Below, in pieces: positions 16,691-25,233 of a stretch of DNA of 39,969 bases. Positions within the stretch are counted from its first letter, which is position 1; each line of letters starts with the position of its first letter. The notes under the pieces were generated by a model. It did no database searches, was not told the DNA's origin, and saw nothing but the letters and a program-made list of their open reading frames with translations. The translations under genes and the position numbers were made by a program. Source of the stretch: Acidobacteriota bacterium (GTDB lineage: Bacteria > Acidobacteriota > Terriglobia > Bryobacterales > Bryobacteraceae); contig VFZU01000049.1 in NCBI GenBank assembly GCA_016870995.1, positions 1-39,969 of the forward strand, given 5' to 3'.

Positions 16691-17670
16691 TTCGCTTCTG
16701 GCCCGTGCTGTTGCTGAGTTGCGCCGCCGCCCTGCTCGCATTGATCCTTTGCCCTTTGATCGGCCCCACACCGATGGATCTTTCAAAGCTCGCTGAACCG
16801 GAGTCTCTCGAATCAAGACTCTTCTGGCTCGCACGGCTTCCGCGCGTCATCCTTGCTCTGCTGGCGGGTGGCGCCCTGGCAAGCGCCGGCGTTCTCTTTC
16901 AGGCCCTCATGCGTGACGCTCTCGCCACTCCTGACACACTTGGCGTATCGAGTGGCGCAAGCCTGGGCGCGGTTGTTGCCATCTGCTTCGGCTGGGCTGA
17001 TTCCGCCCGGCTCGGCGGCCTGTGGGTAGCCTCGCTCCTTGGCGCAGGCCTCGTCCTCTTGATCGTTGTCGCGTTGTCGAGCAGCGGCCGCAACGTCTCC
17101 AGTTTCACGCTCCTTCTTGCCGGCATTACGATCAACTCCATGTGCGTTGCCGTCATGTTGTTCCTGCAAAGCGTCACCAGCTTGGGCCGCAGCCTCGCCA
17201 TCACGCGCTGGCTCATGGGCGGTGTCGATTCGGTCGAATACTCCACTCTCGCCCTGCTTTGCCTTTTCGTGCTGCCCGCTGCCGTTGTCCTGATTTGGCG
17301 GTCTAAAGATTGGAACCTGCTCGCCGTGGGCCAATCCTGGGCGTCTGCCAAGGGTCTCGATACCCGGTCCAGTTTGCGTCTCGGCTACGCCGTCGGCTCG
17401 ATCCTCGCCGGTTCGGTCACCGCAATCACCGGCCCCATCGGCTTTGCCGGCTTAATTGTCCCGCATACTCTGCGCATGCTCATCGGCCCCGATCATCGCC
17501 TGCTCCTTCCAGCTTCCTTCCTGATCGGCGGAGCATTCCTCGCCGCTTGCGACACAATCGGCCGCACCATCTTCGCCCCCGCCGAACTTCCTGTCGGTGT
17601 CATCACGGCTCTCCTTGGTGGCCCATTTTTCCTCTGGATCCTCACCTCACGGGCTACAATGAAGAATTGA
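16687..17670 (+). CDS. Permease of a BtuC/FecCD-type ABC importer
   Basis: 327 residues with about nine to ten hydrophobic helices. Family landmarks are LPRVILALLAGGALASAGVLFQ, DTLGVSSGASLG, the RWLMGG segment and the coupling region GPIGFAGLIVPH, followed by GRTIFAPAELPVG. It is the inner-membrane channel for the cobalamin- or iron-chelate-type substrate. It starts at ATG 16687 (ATGA overlap), and its stop overlaps the TTG start of the FtsX-type permease, which ties an importer to an unrelated exporter-type pair in one transcript. Confidence 0.93.
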   Translation: MIRFWPVLLLSCAAALLALILCPLIGPTPMDLSKLAEPESLESRLFWLARLPRVILALLAGGALASAGVLFQALMRDALATPDTLGVSSGASLGAVVAICFGWADSARLGGLWVASLLGAGLVLLIVVALSSSGRNVSSFTLLLAGITINSMCVAVMLFLQSVTSLGRSLAITRWLMGGVDSVEYSTLALLCLFVLPAAVVLIWRSKDWNLLAVGQSWASAKGLDTRSSLRLGYAVGSILAGSVTAITGPIGFAGLIVPHTLRMLIGPDHRLLLPASFLIGGAFLAACDTIGRTIFAPAELPVGVITALLGGPFFLWILTSRATMKN

Positions 17671-18770
17671 CCAACAAACTCGTCCTTGAAAACCTGAAGC
17701 ACAGGCCCATCCGGACAATTCTGGTCGTCTTCGCGATTGCCATTCAAGTCAACCTCATGCTGACCCTGGTCGGGATGAGCTATGGCATGTTGAACGACTT
17801 TCAGAAGCGTAGCCGCGGCGTCGGGGCCGACATTATCGTCCGTCCTCCCAACACCAGCGTTCTCTCTATGAGCGCTCCTTCGATGAAGGAGGCCATGGTC
17901 GGCTATCTTCGGGAGCAACCCCACATCAAGAGCGCTCTCGGCACCACCGTCCATGCCATGGAAGGCTTCCTGAATAGCGCCACCGGCATTGACCTCAAAC
18001 AGTTTCAGGCCTTCAGCGGAGGGTTCACCTACAAGCAGGGCGGCCCTTGGACCAAAAATAATGAGCTCATCGTGGACGAATACTACGCCACCCAGCGCAA
18101 ACTCAGCGCCGGCTCTACGATCAAACTTCTCAATCGCGATTGGATCGTCTCCGGCGTTGTCGAAACCGGCAAAATGAGCCGCATCTTCATGCCGCTCGAT
18201 ATCCTTCAGGATCTAACCGGCAACACAGGCAAGTACAGCCAGCTCTACCTTCGCGTCGATGATCCCAAGAACGCCGACGCCATTGTCGAACAACTCAAGT
18301 CTCTGCCGGCCCTCAAGGAGTTTCCCATCTACTCGATGGAGTCCTTTACCTCGTTGATTAGCATCGACAACGCCCCAGGTCTGCGGCCCTTCCTGAACGT
18401 CATCGTCGGCCTCAGCGTCGTCGTAGGCTTCCTGGTAGTTTTTCTCAGTCTCTACACAGCGGTCCTGGAGCGCACCCGCGAAATCGGTATTCTCAAGAGC
18501 CTGGGCGCCACGCCAATGTTCATCATCGTCTTGCTGTTCCGCGAGACCATCGCCTTGTCGATCGTCGGCAGCATCGTCGGTGTTCTACTCAGCTACGCAA
18601 CCCAGTGGCTGATCGCCACTCTCGTTCCGGCCAGCTTGCAAATGCAGATCGTCTATGAGTGGTGGCCCATCTCGATGCTGGTAGCGATCTTCGCGTCGCT
18701 TGTGGGTGCACTCTACCCGGGCTTCAAGGCCGCCAAGCAAGACGCCATCGAGGCATTGGCCTATGAGTAA
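17667..18770 (+). CDS. FtsX/MacB-type ABC permease (MacB_PCD domain)
   Basis: 367 residues. One membrane helix near residues 16-38, a periplasmic MacB_PCD-like domain (about 45-230), then three helices (about 240-350) with the FtsX signature LERTREIGILKSLGA. With the ATPase encoded next it would form a mechanotransmission-type transporter of the LolCE/MacB class, working on lipoproteins, peptides or drugs in the envelope rather than importing solutes. The start is TTG 17667, overlapping the previous TGA; longer frames reach back into btuC-like sequence and are shadows. Confidence 0.9.
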   Translation: MTNKLVLENLKHRPIRTILVVFAIAIQVNLMLTLVGMSYGMLNDFQKRSRGVGADIIVRPPNTSVLSMSAPSMKEAMVGYLREQPHIKSALGTTVHAMEGFLNSATGIDLKQFQAFSGGFTYKQGGPWTKNNELIVDEYYATQRKLSAGSTIKLLNRDWIVSGVVETGKMSRIFMPLDILQDLTGNTGKYSQLYLRVDDPKNADAIVEQLKSLPALKEFPIYSMESFTSLISIDNAPGLRPFLNVIVGLSVVVGFLVVFLSLYTAVLERTREIGILKSLGATPMFIIVLLFRETIALSIVGSIVGVLLSYATQWLIATLVPASLQMQIVYEWWPISMLVAIFASLVGALYPGFKAAKQDAIEALAYE

Positions 18771-19464
18771 GCCGCCCCTCATCGAGATCCGTGATCTCAA
18801 GAAAACCTATCGTCTGGGCGACGTCGATGTGCATGCCCTGCGCGGAGTGAATCTCTCGGTTGCCGACGGCGAGTTCCTCGCCATCGTCGGCCACTCCGGC
18901 AGTGGCAAGTCGACCCTGTTCAACATCCTCGGTGGTCTGACGCCAGCCACCAGCGGCACTATCCATCTTGGGGGCGAAGATCTCCTCGCCATGAGCGATA
19001 GCGATCGCACCCGAATGCGTCGCGGTACCGTTGGCTTTGTATTCCAGAAATACAATCTGTTGCCCACACTCAACGCCCAAGACAACATTGCGCTCGCCCA
19101 GGAACTCGCCGGTCGAAACAACATGAACGAGCCCTGGTTCAAGGAGATCCTCGAATCTCTCGGCCTCGCTCATCGCCTCACTCATAAGCCCCGTGCCATG
19201 AGTGGCGGCGAACAGCAGCGTGTTGCCATCGCGCGCGCCCTGATCAACCGCCCCAAGATCCTGCTTGCCGACGAACCCACTGGCAATCTGGATACGGAAA
19301 ACTCGGTTGCAGTCTTGGACATCCTGCGCAAACTCAACAAGCAATACGGCCAGACGATTCTGATGATCACCCACAACCCCGAAGCCGCCGACTTCGCCGA
19401 CCGCAAGGTCCGCATGAAGGACGGTCACGTTCTCGAGCCTGCCGGAGACATCATCGAAGGGTAG
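18763..19464 (+). CDS. LolD/MacB-type ABC ATPase
   Basis: 233 residues. Walker A GHSGSGKST (43-51), Q-loop FQKYNLLPTL, signature MSGGEQQRVAIARAL and Walker B ILLADEPTGNLD are present, the last shared by LolD, MacB and FtsE proteins. It energises the FtsX-type permease upstream, with which it overlaps by 8 nt. It is the last gene of the five-gene ABC block; no terminator hairpin was seen after its stop. Confidence 0.93.
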   Translation: MSKPPLIEIRDLKKTYRLGDVDVHALRGVNLSVADGEFLAIVGHSGSGKSTLFNILGGLTPATSGTIHLGGEDLLAMSDSDRTRMRRGTVGFVFQKYNLLPTLNAQDNIALAQELAGRNNMNEPWFKEILESLGLAHRLTHKPRAMSGGEQQRVAIARALINRPKILLADEPTGNLDTENSVAVLDILRKLNKQYGQTILMITHNPEAADFADRKVRMKDGHVLEPAGDIIEG

Positions 19465-19492
19465 ATCCCATGCCCTTCGCAATGAATCAAGC

Positions 19493-19930
19493 TTAGAGCT
19501 CAATACCCCGAACGCAAGCGGCGACATAAAGTTGGTTCAGTGCCTGCTCAAGAACCTGCAAGGCCCTCAAGCAGCTCAAATAGCAGTCGATTTCTCGGTC
19601 GGGCTCATCACCACTCGTTGGACCAAACGCTTTCAGGAAGATTGCAAGAAAGTCGGCGCCAACGCGCTCGTAGACCGCCGGATCGATCGCGCATTCGGCC
19701 AGACTGCCTCTGTCTCGAAGTCTATTTACACGATTCTGCTTTTCAATCACGCACGCCACGATAAGAACCCGTCTGCCTATGCGTGCCTGCTCCAAAGCGT
19801 TCCGCTCAACGCAAACCTCAAATCGAATCTCAACAATCCCAAACCAAAGACCATCCGCCGTGACGTGGTGATACAGCGGATCCCGCCAAGGATGTTTCGT
19901 CTGCTGTGGAGACGGCACTAACGATGACAT
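19493..19930 (-). CDS. Doubtful reading frame, unknown protein
   Basis: 145 codons from ATG 19930; a TTG at 19945 is also possible. The C-terminal half could be helical, but no family is recognised and no ribosome binding site is seen. An opposite-strand frame of similar length (19532-19921, plus) overlaps it, and sequence alone does not decide between them. Part of its 5' half is duplicated upstream in a form that has lost the frame, which suggests that this is a decaying or non-functional locus. Confidence 0.3.
   Translation of the reverse strand: MSSLVPSPQQTKHPWRDPLYHHVTADGLWFGIVEIRFEVCVERNALEQARIGRRVLIVACVIEKQNRVNRLRDRGSLAECAIDPAVYERVGADFLAIFLKAFGPTSGDEPDREIDCYLSCLRALQVLEQALNQLYVAACVRGIEL
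19761..19850. repeat. Copy A of a diverged 90-nt duplication
   Basis: Aligns with 20003-20092 at roughly 80-85% identity by eye. The central 28 nt (19773-19800) are identical in both copies. Confidence 0.8.
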
Positions 19931-20002
19931 GCGAGTGACCGGCAAGCTTACCTTCCCAGCTGGCGTCCCAGTCCACGATCACGCTCTTTAGAGTTCTCCG
20001 CG

Positions 20003-20092
20003 ACAAGAACCCGCCTGCCTATGCGTGCCTGCTCCAAAGCGTGATGCTTAACGCAAACCCCGAATCGAATCCCTACAACCCAAGCCCAAGAA
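20003..20092. repeat. Copy B of a diverged 90-nt duplication
   Basis: Second copy, 242 nt from copy A in the same orientation. The frame that copy A carries on the minus strand is broken here by a TAG, so this copy is not coding in that sense. Confidence 0.8.
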
Positions 20093-20195
20093 CATCAACC
20101 TTGTAATGGTTCATGGCTCTACCCGGCCTGCGGCGAGTCACCAGCACGGTGACTCTCTCAACCGGCGTGCCGATGACTCCCATCCCGCTGCCCGT

Positions 20196-20819
20196 CTAGT
20201 TCTTTACGCTGATTTCCTTGAAGATCACCTTCGATTGGCCATCGTGATTCTGGATGCCAAAATAGCCGGAATCCGGCCTCGGCCCCCGCACCGGCTCATA
20301 CCACATCTTCCGCTCTGGCACCGCCTGCCCTTCGACAAACTCATTCACCTTCTTGCCGTTCAGAAACACAATCGTCTTCTTGCCCTTTAACTGGATATCC
20401 ATTGTGTTCCACTCCCCATTCGGATTCTGCTTCCACTCCCCACCCACCTTCGATAGAGAGTAGATTGCCCCCGTCTTGTGCCAATCGTCACCAGCGGAAT
20501 CGATCTGTACTTCGTACCCGTTATGCACTCCATACCAGGGATCGGTCGGAGCCTTCGGCATCCGGATGTACACGCCAGAGTTCGCCCTCTCGCTCGCCGT
20601 TTTGAACACGACCCGCAGCGTCGTATTCGCTAAAGGCTTTTCCTTGTAGTACAGCAATCCCATGCCGCCTTTGGTCACAAGAAAGCCATCTTCCACTTCA
20701 AAGGATCCGGGCCCGGTCATCTGCCAGCCACTCGTATCCTTCCCATTGAATAACTGCTTCCAGGAAGCCGCCGGCAGAATCGCCGCCATCAGGATCAGGG
20801 TCAGAACAATTCGCTGCAT
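20196..20819 (-). CDS. Secreted DUF1080 (3-keto-disaccharide hydrolase-like) protein
   Basis: 207 residues. A signal peptide (MQRIVLTLILMAAILPAA) precedes a concanavalin-like beta-sandwich with the DUF1080 landmarks KQLFNGKDTSGW at the start, NSGVYIR and GYEVQIDS in the middle and GYFGIQNH near the end. Members of this family bind or hydrolyse sugars, including 3-keto-glycosides, in the periplasm. The ATG at 20819 is used because it begins the signal peptide. It is the last gene behind recJ, 13 nt away. Confidence 0.9.
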   Translation of the reverse strand: MQRIVLTLILMAAILPAASWKQLFNGKDTSGWQMTGPGSFEVEDGFLVTKGGMGLLYYKEKPLANTTLRVVFKTASERANSGVYIRMPKAPTDPWYGVHNGYEVQIDSAGDDWHKTGAIYSLSKVGGEWKQNPNGEWNTMDIQLKGKKTIVFLNGKKVNEFVEGQAVPERKMWYEPVRGPRPDSGYFGIQNHDGQSKVIFKEISVKN

Positions 20820-20832
20820 CGATTCGAGTGTA

Positions 20833-22563
20833 TCAAGCGCGACGCAAATCCTTGAGGATCGCCGCCCACCCGTCGTAGCTGTCGTGCTCAAGCTGAAACG
20901 CCGCATCCAGCCGGTCCCCCGCTTTCCATCCAAACCACTCCGCCGGCACGCTCCAGCCCTTCAGGTTCAACATCCGCCCCTGCTGCCTGACTGTCAGCTT
21001 CACATGCTTACCCTTCATCACCAGCGGCGGAGCCACCACTTCAACTCCCAGCAATGCAAACACCGGAGCCTGGTTCCCATATCCAAATGGAGCCATCCGC
21101 AGCACCTGCTCATACAGTCCCAGATCCACTTCCGGCACGGTCACCGTCTCGTCAATTTCAATCCGCGGCCGCCGTGTCTCTTCATCGAGTCGCGATGCTG
21201 CGTAGGCTGCAAATGCCTCGCCAAACTCCTCGACCCGTTCTCGCTTCAACGTCACCCCCGCCGCCTGTTCATGCCCGCCAAACTGCTCAAACAACTCCCG
21301 CATCGATTCGAGCGCATCCAGAAGATGAAACCCCGCAATCGACCGGCCCGAACCCTTCACTAACTCCACGCCGTCCTTCTCATTGCGTGTCAGCACAAAC
21401 GTCGGCTTGCGGTGCCGCTCCGCTACCCGGCCCGCCACGATTCCCGCCACGCCGAGATGCCAGTCCTCTCCCAACAACACCAGCCCGGTCCGCCCTCCCC
21501 AGATCTCATCCCCATCCAGCATCCGGTCGATGGCTTCTCGCATCTCCCTCTCGGTCTCCTGCCGTTCCCGGTTCAGTTCATCGAGTGTCGCGGCGATCCG
21601 CCTCGCTGTGCCTTCATCCTGGGTGAAGAACAATTCGAGCACTTCTGACGCGCTCGACATCCGGCCCGCCGCATTGATCCGTGGGCCGATCTGAAATCCA
21701 ACTTGCCGCGACGTTGGCGCCACTCCGGGCTTGATCCCGGACACATCGAGTAGTGCCCGCAGCCCCGGGTTCTTCACCTCGGCCATACCTTCGAGCCCCA
21801 GTTTTACAATGACCCGGTTTTCGCCCGCCAAGGGAACAATATCGGCCACCGTCGCCAGCGCGGCCATTTTCAGTAGCGACTCAACCAATCGCCGCTGCCT
21901 CGTCGCCGGCATTGCTGAGGCGGCCAGCAAGCCCTGCGCCAGCTTGAACGCCACCCCCGCCCCGCACAAGTATTTGTTCGGATATTCACACCTGGGTTGA
22001 TTGGGGTTCAATACAGCCACCGCTGGCGGGATCTCTTCTTCGGGCAAGTGGTGATCGGTGACGATCGTGTCGATTCCCAACTGGGTTGCCTTCCCCACCA
22101 ACTCGCCGGCCCGGATTCCCGTATCCACGCTGATGATCAGCCGGATCCCCGCCGCTGCCGCTTCTTCGATCCGGTCCAGCTTCATGCCATAACCATCCAG
22201 AATCCGGTGCGGCACAAACGCTTCCGCATCGGCTCCCAGCAGGTCCAGAACTGTTTTCAGGATGACGATCGCACTGGTCCCGTCGACGTCGTAGTCGCCA
22301 TAGAGCAGGATCTTTTCGCGGTTCACGATGGCCCGCTCCACTCGCTCAACGGCCGCCTTTAGCCCCAATAGCGCTTCGGGCGGATGCAGGCTTTCGAGCT
22401 TCGGGTCGAGGAACTCTTCAAACGCTGCGGCGCCGGTAAATCCTCGCCGCACCAGTACCTTCGCCACTGCCGACGATACACCATATGTTGAAGCCAACTG
22501 CCCAGCTAGCGCTTTTTGCTCGCTCGACGCTTCCGCCAGGACCCATTTGGGGCTCAGTGCCAT
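20833..22563 (-). CDS. recJ: Single-stranded-DNA-specific exonuclease RecJ
   Basis: 576 residues. A 5'-3' exonuclease for recombination and repair in the cytosol. The DHH-family motifs are present: motif I YGDYDVDGTSA (about residue 90), motif II SVDTGI, motif III VTDHH (DHH near 170), a DHHA1-type GGHEQAAGVT motif and a C-terminal OB-fold-like domain (about 460-570). The ATG at 22563 is preferred over the GTG one codon upstream. It starts 12 nt after the unknown-function gene and is probably cotranscribed with the envelope genes upstream. No SOS box is seen before it. Confidence 0.95.
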   Translation of the reverse strand: MALSPKWVLAEASSEQKALAGQLASTYGVSSAVAKVLVRRGFTGAAAFEEFLDPKLESLHPPEALLGLKAAVERVERAIVNREKILLYGDYDVDGTSAIVILKTVLDLLGADAEAFVPHRILDGYGMKLDRIEEAAAAGIRLIISVDTGIRAGELVGKATQLGIDTIVTDHHLPEEEIPPAVAVLNPNQPRCEYPNKYLCGAGVAFKLAQGLLAASAMPATRQRRLVESLLKMAALATVADIVPLAGENRVIVKLGLEGMAEVKNPGLRALLDVSGIKPGVAPTSRQVGFQIGPRINAAGRMSSASEVLELFFTQDEGTARRIAATLDELNRERQETEREMREAIDRMLDGDEIWGGRTGLVLLGEDWHLGVAGIVAGRVAERHRKPTFVLTRNEKDGVELVKGSGRSIAGFHLLDALESMRELFEQFGGHEQAAGVTLKRERVEEFGEAFAAYAASRLDEETRRPRIEIDETVTVPEVDLGLYEQVLRMAPFGYGNQAPVFALLGVEVVAPPLVMKGKHVKLTVRQQGRMLNLKGWSVPAEWFGWKAGDRLDAAFQLEHDSYDGWAAILKDLRRA

Positions 22564-22575
22564 CACAGCCCCCCG

Positions 22576-23097
22576 CTAGTTATTCGAATAGAAATTCCCC
22601 ATCGGCGGATTGCCTTCGTCTTCTTCCGCCGAGCCCTTTGCAAAGGACATGCTCGACATCTCGAGTTCTTCCATCAATTCCGCCAGGGTTTCATACCAGG
22701 GAGATTCGAGGTCGTACCAATAGAACATTCCTTCGCTGGCGAAGCCGATGCCCAAACGGCTGGTAAATCCGATGTACGCCCTCAGATCGCCGATCTCCCT
22801 CGCATACTCGCGGTATTCGTCCGGCTCCAGCACTGCCAGTTCCAGGGCGTCCTCAACCGCTGCCATCATTTCTTCCGTCAGTTCCTGCACGAAGTACAAG
22901 AGCATCCTCGCGCCGTTGGTCTTCGCCGCCGTCACAAACTTCTTGTAGTCCGGAACCCGATCCGAGTCCCACCACACCGATCGGTCCGTCGGCCACATGT
23001 CCGGCTCGACGTGATAAACCGCCAGCCCTTCCCGTCGAAGGTACTCGAGAATTTCGTCCTTTACGATTTCCGGATTTGGTTTTGGTCCTGATGCCAT
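22576..23097 (-). CDS. Conserved-looking acidic protein of unknown function
   Basis: 173 residues, soluble, rich in Glu, Tyr and Trp, with no signal peptide. The N-terminus (NPEIVKDEILEYLRREGLAVYH) reads as a well-formed helix-strand unit, and the C-terminus has a Glu/Met-rich tail. No family is recognised. ATG 23097 is supported by GGGGAG 11 nt upstream. The first 245 nt lie inside the open frame of the O-antigen-ligase-like gene, an overlap that is probably not original (see findings). Confidence 0.8.
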   Translation of the reverse strand: MASGPKPNPEIVKDEILEYLRREGLAVYHVEPDMWPTDRSVWWDSDRVPDYKKFVTAAKTNGARMLLYFVQELTEEMMAAVEDALELAVLEPDEYREYAREIGDLRAYIGFTSRLGIGFASEGMFYWYDLESPWYETLAELMEELEMSSMSFAKGSAEEDEGNPPMGNFYSNN

Positions 23098-24091
23098 TGG
23101 CTTCTATGCTCCCCGCTAGCGCGGCGGCGAAGACCAGGAGTCCTGGTAAGTGGAACGGGAAATCCACCATCGCATGCAACGCACTCACGAGAATACCCCA
23201 AGACGGATCGAAGTGGATCGTTTTTCGCATCCACCACAAGAACATTCCAATCAAAACGGCTCCTGCTGCGATGCCATACTCCACGAGCCATTCGAGCCAA
23301 TCCGAATGCGCCGCGTTCACAAACTGCCCGTTGTCGAATCTGGCAAATTCGGGATACACCCGCGGAAATTGCCCTGCTCCCCATCCCGCTATCGGCCGCG
23401 CCCACAGCATGTCGATTCCCGAACGCCAGATTTCAAGCCGGTGATCTCCTTCGAACGGTTTGGCGATCCGGTCCCAGCCCGCCGTCACCAGAAACAGACT
23501 TGCCGCCACTCCAATCGCCGGAGCAATGGCCCAGGCACGTTGTTTGCCCGTGACCATCAACCACAGCGCACAGACTTCTACCAGCAGCAGCACTGCTCCC
23601 GCTCGTGAGCCACCGGCCAATGCGGTGAGCAGCATCACCAGTCCCGCGGCCAGATACAAAGGCTCCCGCTTGCGGCGGAACTGATACACCAGCAGCGGCA
23701 GGCTCAACTCGCAAAACACCGCATAGTGATTCCGGTTGTGAAACGGCAGGAAGGCCGGCTGCCAACCCGGCTGCCACAGCGAATAGGCAAAGCTCAATCC
23801 GCCAACTACGCCCACCGTCCCGCATACTACTGCCAGATCCCGCATTCTTGCACGCAGCAGTCCAAACATGATTCCCCCCACTGCCCAGTCCAATCCCGCG
23901 TATTCCGCCCACGCAATCGCTCCCAATGCAAAACCGAGCGCGTATGGCAGGCGCTTTCCGGCACTACTCGCGGCAACTCCGCACCACAAGAACATCAACG
24001 CCCTGACAACCAGCCAGCAAGCGCCGGTCCGATCCGCGACACTCAACAGGGCAAGCGACAAGAGAATGCACCCGGAAATGCGCAGCTTCAT
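22853..24091 (-). CDS. O-antigen ligase / polymerase-like membrane protein (Wzy_C type) with an aberrant tail
   Basis: 412 residues as read. About ten hydrophobic helices fill residues 5-325, with a periplasmic region holding HNRNHYAVFCELSLPL and the Wzy_C-like stretch RLEIWRSGIDMLWARPIAGWGAGQFPRVYPEF, followed by NAAHSDWLEWLVEYG. Such proteins ligate or polymerise O-antigen or exopolysaccharide units at the periplasmic face. The ATG at 24091 overlaps the stop of the TPR gene as ATGA. The last 82 or so codons run through the next gene in another frame and are Gly/Arg-rich, unlike a natural C-terminus; a lost stop codon or a frameshift is likely. Confidence 0.82.
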   Translation of the reverse strand: MKLRISGCILLSLALLSVADRTGACWLVVRALMFLWCGVAASSAGKRLPYALGFALGAIAWAEYAGLDWAVGGIMFGLLRARMRDLAVVCGTVGVVGGLSFAYSLWQPGWQPAFLPFHNRNHYAVFCELSLPLLVYQFRRKREPLYLAAGLVMLLTALAGGSRAGAVLLLVEVCALWLMVTGKQRAWAIAPAIGVAASLFLVTAGWDRIAKPFEGDHRLEIWRSGIDMLWARPIAGWGAGQFPRVYPEFARFDNGQFVNAAHSDWLEWLVEYGIAAGAVLIGMFLWWMRKTIHFDPSWGILVSALHAMVDFPFHLPGLLVFAAALAGSIEANGIRTKTKSGNRKGRNSRVPSTGRAGGLSRRAGHVADGPIGVVGLGSGSGLQEVCDGGEDQRREDALVLRAGTDGRNDGSG

Positions 24092-25125
24092 TCGAAATGG
24101 ACTTCCTTCAATTGAAAGCGCCGTTCGCCCCCCGCCGGAACTACCAGGGCCACCCTTTGAAATCGATCCCCCAGCTCCTCCAACTTCCAGTACAACTCCG
24201 CGGTTTCGCCCGTCCAAATGGGTTGCACGCGCGACACCTTGCCCCGCTTGGGCCGGATCAGCAGGCTCAGTACTTCAAGTTCCCGTTGCCTCTCGGCCAG
24301 CTTCACTGCAATCTCTCCAGGTCGCCAATCGAGCCGCACCAGCGGATCCTCACTCAACCGCCAGTCAAAGCCCAGCGAACTGGGCCGCATCTGCAGCCGA
24401 GCATTGTAGACCCCCTCCGTGCCGTATTCGGCGTGGAGCGTGGCAAACAGCTGTGAGGATTGTTCCCGCCGCCCCTGCCAGAAAAGAACTTCACTCAATT
24501 CAAGCCGGTGCCGGTTCGCTGGCGTCGAACGCTCGAGCTTCGTTTCGTAGGTCAACGCCTCGTCGTACCGTTTCTGTCCAATCAGAAATCGAAAGTAGTC
24601 CGTCCGGCGCTGGCCGCTCAGGATTCGATCTGCCATGCCAACGTCGGGCAGTTGCGCGTAGACCCCATCGGCATCGCGTCGACTGTAGATCAGCGCCCCT
24701 TGAGCCAATTGCTCCACCCGACCCACCTCACCCCATCTCGAGGCTTGAGTCAACCCGGCCATATAGCTCTTGAACGAGCGGTGATACCGGATCGCCTGAT
24801 CCGTCAACGCCCGCGCTTCTTCTCGTCTGCCGCGAAACTCCTCGAGAATCGCGAGCCGCGACAATGCCGCGAGGCTTCTTTCATTGGCCTGTAAAGCCCG
24901 CCGCAGGTGCTGCTCTTCCTTGTCGGTTTCCAGGTCTGCCAGCGCCAACCAATACCCAGCGGTCGGCACGCTCAGCCTCTCAGCCAAAGGAATGGCCCGC
25001 TCTAACGATTCAATTGAAGATTTGTTCGAACCCTGCCAACAAACCCAGGCAGCACTGGAGGAGTATGCGGCCCCCATCAACCCAAGGAGCCAGCATAGAA
25101 GTACAGGGAGCCGATCCAGCCCCAT
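24088..25125 (-). CDS. Membrane-anchored TPR-like protein next to the O-antigen ligase
   Basis: 345 residues. One N-terminal hydrophobic helix (about 7-30, LPVLLCWLLGLMGAAY) is followed by helical repeats of TPR type (about 35-230, for example EEQHLRRALQANERSLAALSRLAILEEFRGRREEARAL) and a C-terminal beta-rich part (about 240-345) with WRPGEIAVKLAE and RPKRGKVSRVQPIW. TPR proteins paired with Wzy-like ligases are common in exopolysaccharide loci, and this one is coupled to the ligase by an ATGA overlap, so it probably helps assembly of the same polymer. It lacks a clear ribosome binding site. Confidence 0.82.
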   Translation of the reverse strand: MGLDRLPVLLCWLLGLMGAAYSSSAAWVCWQGSNKSSIESLERAIPLAERLSVPTAGYWLALADLETDKEEQHLRRALQANERSLAALSRLAILEEFRGRREEARALTDQAIRYHRSFKSYMAGLTQASRWGEVGRVEQLAQGALIYSRRDADGVYAQLPDVGMADRILSGQRRTDYFRFLIGQKRYDEALTYETKLERSTPANRHRLELSEVLFWQGRREQSSQLFATLHAEYGTEGVYNARLQMRPSSLGFDWRLSEDPLVRLDWRPGEIAVKLAERQRELEVLSLLIRPKRGKVSRVQPIWTGETAELYWKLEELGDRFQRVALVVPAGGERRFQLKEVHFE

Positions 25126-25233
25126 CTGGACTAACCATCGACGCAGGCGAACAAAAAGAGTAGGGGAAAATTAAAAACATTTTTTTCTCTAATTCCACCT
25201 CCCCTCACCGATAAGCTCAGCAGGACAAATACT

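Larger units (their letters stand above)
19465..20195. other. Poorly coding gap with a diverged internal duplication
   Basis: 731 nt between the LolD-type ATPase and the DUF1080 gene. It holds one doubtful minus-strand reading frame and two copies of a 90-nt sequence. G+C looks lower and codon pattern less regular than in the neighbours. It may be the remains of a decayed gene or gene pair. Confidence 0.5.

Noticed and set aside
17310-17666. N-terminal extension of the FtsX-type permease
   Set aside because: It would lie in another frame over the btuC-like gene; the TTG at 17667 with its TTGA overlap starts at the natural N-terminus.
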